33,024 nt of DNA, taken from NCBI GenBank assembly GCA_002305795.1, contig DBRF01000013.1, forward strand, positions 1 to 33,024, in the 5' to 3' direction. The DNA is from Ruminococcaceae bacterium UBA1375. Lineage in GTDB: Bacteria > Bacillota > Clostridia > Oscillospirales > Ruminococcaceae. Positions within the stretch are counted from its first letter, which is position 1; each line of letters starts with the position of its first letter. A model generated the notes under the pieces. That model did no database searches. It was not told where the DNA came from and was given only the letters and a program-made list of their open reading frames with translations. This document shows positions 29,850 through 33,024 of the stretch, piece after piece. A program made the position numbers and the translations under genes.

Positions 29850-30602
29850 TTATCCTTCTTCCTTTCCGCCGGGCTCTTCGGCAGGGGCTTCCTCCCCGGT
29901 AAAGTGGGTGCGGTTGAAATAAACCATGGTGTTGTCGTCGCTGACGGTGATCCGCCGGGACTTCATCAGCTCCAGCATGGCCAAAAAGGTGGCCACCAGC
30001 TCGCTGCGGTCGCAGGGGGCGAACAACTCCTTGTAGGGGAGCTGGCCGTCTTGGTACAGCCGCCGCATCACATAGATAATCCGGCTCCCGACGCTGACCA
30101 TTCGCTTGTTGACAATGCCGGAGAAGGCGGTTTTGGGCGGGGGCAGGCGGCGCTGAGCTTTTCCGGCGCTGTCCAGATAGGCGTCCAGCAGCTCTTGGGG
30201 ATGGTGGCTGCGGCGGTACACCGTGTCCACCGGGATGGGCAGGGGGGTGCGGACGAACACCGCATTGCCCTGGTATTTGGCTCCCATCTGTTTGGCGATG
30301 CGCTGGCAGAGGTCGTACTGCAAAAGCTGTCCCTGGAGCTGTTTTTTCAGCTCCTCCGCCTCTTCGTGCCGGGGCAGGAGGGACACCGTTTTGATGTACA
30401 CCAGCTGGGCCGCCATGGCTAAAAATTCACTGGTGATCTCCAAATCCATGCTCTGCATCTGGGCCAGGTAGTCCAGATACTGCTCCAAGAGCTGGGCGAT
30501 GGGGATGTCGTTGATGTTGAGTTTGTGCTTGCTGATGAGGTGGAGCAACAGCTCCAGCGGCCCTTCAAAGACCTCGATCTTAAACTGTAACGGTTCGCTC
30601 AT
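29850..30602 (-). CDS. scpA: Segregation and condensation protein A
   Basis: The 250-residue protein shows the kleisin ScpA layout. An N-terminal SMC-binding helical domain contains FEGPLELLLHLISKHKLNINDIP, a mostly helical middle follows, and a C-terminal winged helix ends in an acidic tail. It bridges the SMC heads in the condensin complex. It starts 3 bases after the M50 protease stop and is followed directly by scpB, in the common Firmicutes order protease-scpA-scpB. Confidence 0.95.
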   Translation of the reverse strand: MSEPLQFKIEVFEGPLELLLHLISKHKLNINDIPIAQLLEQYLDYLAQMQSMDLEITSEFLAMAAQLVYIKTVSLLPRHEEAEELKKQLQGQLLQYDLCQRIAKQMGAKYQGNAVFVRTPLPIPVDTVYRRSHHPQELLDAYLDSAGKAQRRLPPPKTAFSGIVNKRMVSVGSRIIYVMRRLYQDGQLPYKELFAPCDRSELVATFLAMLELMKSRRITVSDDNTMVYFNRTHFTGEEAPAEEPGGKEEG

Positions 30603-30605
30603 GGC

Positions 30606-31298
30606 TTATACCAGCAGCCCGAAGCCGGTGGCAATGGGCTCGGTAATGGCGGAAAACAGGTTCAGCACCCACTGCTGGGCAATCCCCAGGGGGGTGGAGA
30701 GAATGTCGGTGGCCAGCAGCACAAACAACAAAAGCACAATATAGTATTGGTACTTCATGGCAAAGAACTGCCATTTGGCCGGGAGCACCAGCCCTAAAAT
30801 CCGCCAGCCGTCCAAGGGGGGCAGGGGGATGAGGTTGAAGATGGCAAGGCCCACGTTTACCTGAGCCGCCAGAAACAGCACCTGGATGAAGATATAATAG
30901 AAGGCAAGGTCCCCGCCGATAAGCAGGTATAGCAGATTCACCAGCCGTCCCAGCACCACAAACAAAAAGGCGATGATCAAATTGGACAGCGGCCCCGCCA
31001 AAGCGGTGACGGCGATGCCCACCTTTTTGTTGCCCCGGAAGTTGTTAGGGTTGATGGGTACCGGCTTGGCAAAGCCCACCCCCACCAAGAACAGCATGAG
31101 GGTGCCGAACAGGTCGAAATGGGCGAAGGGGTTGACGGTGAGCCGTCCGGAAAGCCGGGCCGTCCGGTCGCCGAACCGCTCTGCGGTCCAGCCGTGGGCA
31201 AACTCGTGGAAGGGAATGCCGGTAAACAGCACAATGGCCAGCGCCAGAAAGGTGTATAAAATCTGGAGCGGGCTGCCGGAAAAAAGAGCACTGAGCAA
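30606..31298 (-). CDS. Site-2 protease family (M50) membrane metalloprotease
   Basis: The 230-residue integral membrane protein carries the zinc site HEFAH (H31, E32, H35) within the first membrane segments and a later PPLDGWRIL motif (the LDG third-ligand region). It has about six hydrophobic segments, the compact form of the M50 rhomboid-unrelated site-2 protease family often found upstream of scpA. Substrates are unknown. Start: TTG 31298 follows AAAGGAG at 8 bases, and no suitable ATG exists. A longer in-frame extension upstream has no ribosome-binding site. It is the first gene of the operon that continues through scpA, scpB, DUF2953 and gerW. Confidence 0.88.
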   Translation of the reverse strand: MLSALFSGSPLQILYTFLALAIVLFTGIPFHEFAHGWTAERFGDRTARLSGRLTVNPFAHFDLFGTLMLFLVGVGFAKPVPINPNNFRGNKKVGIAVTALAGPLSNLIIAFLFVVLGRLVNLLYLLIGGDLAFYYIFIQVLFLAAQVNVGLAIFNLIPLPPLDGWRILGLVLPAKWQFFAMKYQYYIVLLLFVLLATDILSTPLGIAQQWVLNLFSAITEPIATGFGLLV

Positions 31299-31436
31299 AA
31301 TGGAATCTCCTTTCCCATGACAAGTATTAGGGTAAACTGCTTTTTCCAGTTTATTCCGAAAAATCAAATTCATGGCAGGGCAAACAGGAAAAAACAGCCT
31401 CTTTCGGCCGGTTTTACCTGGAATACCACGATTTTC
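31299..31436 (-). other. 5' leader of the M50-scpAB operon, possible attenuator
   Basis: About 130 bases lie between the promoter and the protease start codon. On the minus strand an AAAA-CCGGCC segment can pair with GGCTG-TTTT (about 31389-31417), and a run of six T residues follows, giving a weak terminator-like hairpin. The structure is modest and may be chance. Confidence 0.3.
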
Positions 31437-31465
31437 ATTATAACGGCTGCCACCGGAAAAAACAA
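31437..31465 (-). promoter_or_regulatory. Promoter of the M50-scpA-scpB-DUF2953-gerW operon
   Basis: On the minus strand TTGTTT (31465-31460), exactly 17 bases, and a perfect TATAAT (31442-31437) lie upstream of the protease gene. Confidence 0.65.
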
Positions 31466-31692
31466 GACCTAGCGGTAACTGTTTAAACTCTGTTCAGAGA
31501 ATCCGCCGCCCCACTTCCGGAGGGGGAAGCCGGGGATTTTTGGAAATTTCATATTTTGTTCACATTTCTTTTAGCTGAATTTTTCCATTGTGGTTTATAC
31601 TAAAAGCCGGTTTCCGGCAAAAGCGTCCCCGGGCGTGGGGCCATACCGGCCCGCCGGAAAAAATCCGACCGTAAAGGAGATGGGCAAATACT
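31466..31692 (+). promoter_or_regulatory. Upstream region of the sigma-like/cyclophilin gene
   Basis: The stretch between the scp promoter and ATG 31693 holds a likely -10, TATACT (31597-31602), with only a poor -35. Hairpins follow: GCCGG/CCGGC at 31607-31619 and a GGGGCC/GGCCC pair at about 31637-31652. AAAGGAG (31673-31679) is the ribosome-binding site. A leader of about 85 bases with GC-rich hairpins is therefore likely, of no recognised type. Confidence 0.4.
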
Positions 31693-32955
31693 ATGGCAAC
31701 TACCATAGAATTGGTCAAAAAAGGCAATGAGAAGGAAATGAAATCCCTGTACAACGGGGTAAAAACAGAGGTCATGGGACTTTGCCGGCTGCTGCTGAAT
31801 CAGGAAAAGGCGGCGGGCAATGCAGTGGCGCCGATTTTTCAAAATCTGTGGGACAGCCTGCTGGCCGGGGAAATCAGTTCCCAGGAGGGATTTGAAAAGA
31901 AGGCGGTAGCCAAAACCATCGCTTACTGCATCCAGAAAACCAAAAAGAAAAACCCCAAAGCCTTTCAGACCTCAGAACAGAACCGGTTTGACACCCTCCC
32001 CTCCAAGCTCCATCTGGAAGGCAACCCTTGGGAACTGGTGCTGGAAAACCTCACCGACCTGACCCGGTTTGTCTATGTGCTCCACGCTGTCTGCGGCTAC
32101 GACAGCAAGCGGCTGGCTGCCTTGCTGGAGCTGAAAAAAGAGACGGTGGACCAGGCTTTAGCGGCGGAGGACACGGTGGTGGAGGGAATCTGCACCGCCG
32201 TTTCCGCCCAGAAAAAGGTGCCCTTCTCCCTGAGTGTGGAGCAGTTCCACGCCGCCCTGGTGGAGCAGAAGGAACAGGCGGTGGTGCCGGAGATGGCCCA
32301 GCGGGCCGTGCTTGGACGGATTGAGAGCCTGAGCCTGTCCCTGCGGAAAAAGTCCAAGCGGAACAAAATCCTGGCCAGTGTGATTGCCGGTGTAGTAGTA
32401 GTGGCCTGCGCTGTGACGGGAATCCTTTTGGGGGTAAACCACGCCAGCGCCGCCCCGGATTATTACGCGGACATTGAAATCCAGGATTACGGCACCGTCA
32501 CCGTGCAGCTGGATGCAGAGGCTGCCCCCATTACCGTGGAAAACTTCGTCAACCTGGCGGAAAGCGGCTTTTACGACGGCTTGACCTTTCATCGCATCAT
32601 CGACGGCTTTATGATGCAGGGAGGCGACCCGGAAGGGGACGGAACCGGGGGCAGCTACACCACCATCAAGGGGGAATTTTCTGACAACGGAGTGGAGAAC
32701 AACCTGTCCCATACCCGGGGCGCCATCTCCATGGCCCGCTCCAGCGATTATGACAGTGCTTCCTCCCAGTTCTTCATTGTTCAAGAGGACTCTACCTACC
32801 TAGACGGGCAGTACGCCTGCTTTGGCTATGTCACCGAGGGGATGGACATTGTGGATGAAATCTGCACCTCCGCCCAGCCCACCGACGACAACGGAACCAT
32901 TTCCGCCGATCAGCAGCCGGTGATTACCTCCATCACCATCCGGGAAGGGGAATAA
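31693..32955 (+). CDS. Membrane protein: sigma-factor-like N-terminus plus extracytoplasmic cyclophilin
   Basis: The 420-residue protein has three parts. Residues 1-165 are cytoplasmic and resemble an ECF-type sigma factor. There is a region-2-like helical block (LVKKGNEKEMKSLYN, then NLWDSLLAGE near 51-60). There is also a region-4-like block (about 117-160) with DLTRFVYVLHAVCGYDSKRLAALLELKKETVDQAL, seen here by RFVYVLHAVCG and KRLAALLELKKETV. Residues 224-248 form one membrane helix after KKSKRNK. Residues 258-420 are a cyclophilin peptidyl-prolyl isomerase with FHRIIDGFMMQGGD (R301), SSQFFIV and ACFG motifs. The isomerase domain would lie outside the membrane. ATG 31693 follows AAAGGAG. 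I know of no named family with this architecture. Confidence 0.82.
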   Translation: MATTIELVKKGNEKEMKSLYNGVKTEVMGLCRLLLNQEKAAGNAVAPIFQNLWDSLLAGEISSQEGFEKKAVAKTIAYCIQKTKKKNPKAFQTSEQNRFDTLPSKLHLEGNPWELVLENLTDLTRFVYVLHAVCGYDSKRLAALLELKKETVDQALAAEDTVVEGICTAVSAQKKVPFSLSVEQFHAALVEQKEQAVVPEMAQRAVLGRIESLSLSLRKKSKRNKILASVIAGVVVVACAVTGILLGVNHASAAPDYYADIEIQDYGTVTVQLDAEAAPITVENFVNLAESGFYDGLTFHRIIDGFMMQGGDPEGDGTGGSYTTIKGEFSDNGVENNLSHTRGAISMARSSDYDSASSQFFIVQEDSTYLDGQYACFGYVTEGMDIVDEICTSAQPTDDNGTISADQQPVITSITIREGE

Positions 32956-32969
32956 TCCGCAGTTTGTTG

Positions 32970-32996
32970 CCTGCCTGCCCTTGGGGCGGGCAGGTT
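32970..32996 (+). terminator. Hairpin after the cyclophilin fusion gene
   Basis: CCTGCCC (32974-32980) pairs with GGGCAGG (32988-32994), but the T-run is poor, so it is only a weak terminator candidate near the window end. Confidence 0.4.
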
Positions 32997-33024
32997 AGGT
33001 TGTAGAAAAAGTAAAATTTAGGTC

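Noticed and set aside
1..33024. CRISPR array, tRNA or rRNA genes, prophage or transposase genes
   Set aside because: No regularly spaced short repeats, cloverleaf sequences or phage and transposase motifs were seen. Only the gene-free MITE-like element suggests mobility.

Overview
This 33 kb window looks like chromosomal DNA of a Gram-positive, spore-forming member of the Clostridia, most like the Ruminococcaceae/Oscillospiraceae group. That placement is inferred from several genes: ireB, a T-box upstream of pheS-pheT, scpA-scpB with an M50 protease, a gerW-type sporulation gene, an acetyl-type MetA, LuxS, and a DUF3343 protein. Most of the window is GC-rich and densely packed. A stretch at about 16.3-18.0 kb is visibly AT-richer. 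I see no rRNA, tRNA, phage, transposase or CRISPR array.

Layout, 0.1-10.6 kb. A metallophosphoesterase converges on ireB. Next come pheT and pheS on the minus strand, under a tRNA-Phe T-box leader. The T-box promoter is back-to-back with a plus-strand promoter inside an 11-bp inverted repeat. The plus-strand promoter drives a small membrane protein. The metabolite-repair enzyme Nnr, a membrane-anchored unknown and an AEC transporter follow. The rpsF-ssb-rpsR operon has a strong promoter and a candidate S6:S18 leader hairpin. It is followed by a small Nif11-like ORF ending in a Gly-Gly-Gly motif plus tail.

10.6-20.4 kb is mostly minus strand. It holds a YfcE phosphodiesterase, a cytidylate kinase-like protein, and a heterodimeric ABC exporter with one degenerate ATP site. 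A DUF5655 protein, a tandem array of three related lipoproteins, and a metA / unknown membrane protein / luxS operon follow. The operon starts with an unexplained GC-rich hairpin leader.

20.4-26.3 kb holds nrdR, ispF, a DUF3343 protein and an NAD-dependent epimerase-like protein on the plus strand. A two-gene minus-strand operon of small unknown proteins lies next to a roughly 280-bp MITE-like element with palindromic terminal inverted repeats. A D-Ala-D-Ala carboxypeptidase and a 23S rRNA pseudouridine synthase follow.

26.3-33.0 kb starts with a lipoprotein carrying fibronectin-like repeats and a transglutaminase-like domain whose nucleophilic Cys position is Ser. The minus-strand operon M50 protease-scpA-scpB-DUF2953-gerW follows. 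The last gene is the most unusual: a 420-residue protein that joins a sigma-factor-like cytoplasmic N-terminus, one membrane segment and an extracytoplasmic cyclophilin domain.

Most genes are housekeeping functions: translation, tRNA charging, chromosome segregation, wall maturation, isoprenoid and methionine metabolism. The best candidates for undescribed biology are the sigma-like/cyclophilin fusion, the small Nif11-like ORFs, the lipoprotein array, the MITE-like element and the metA leader.
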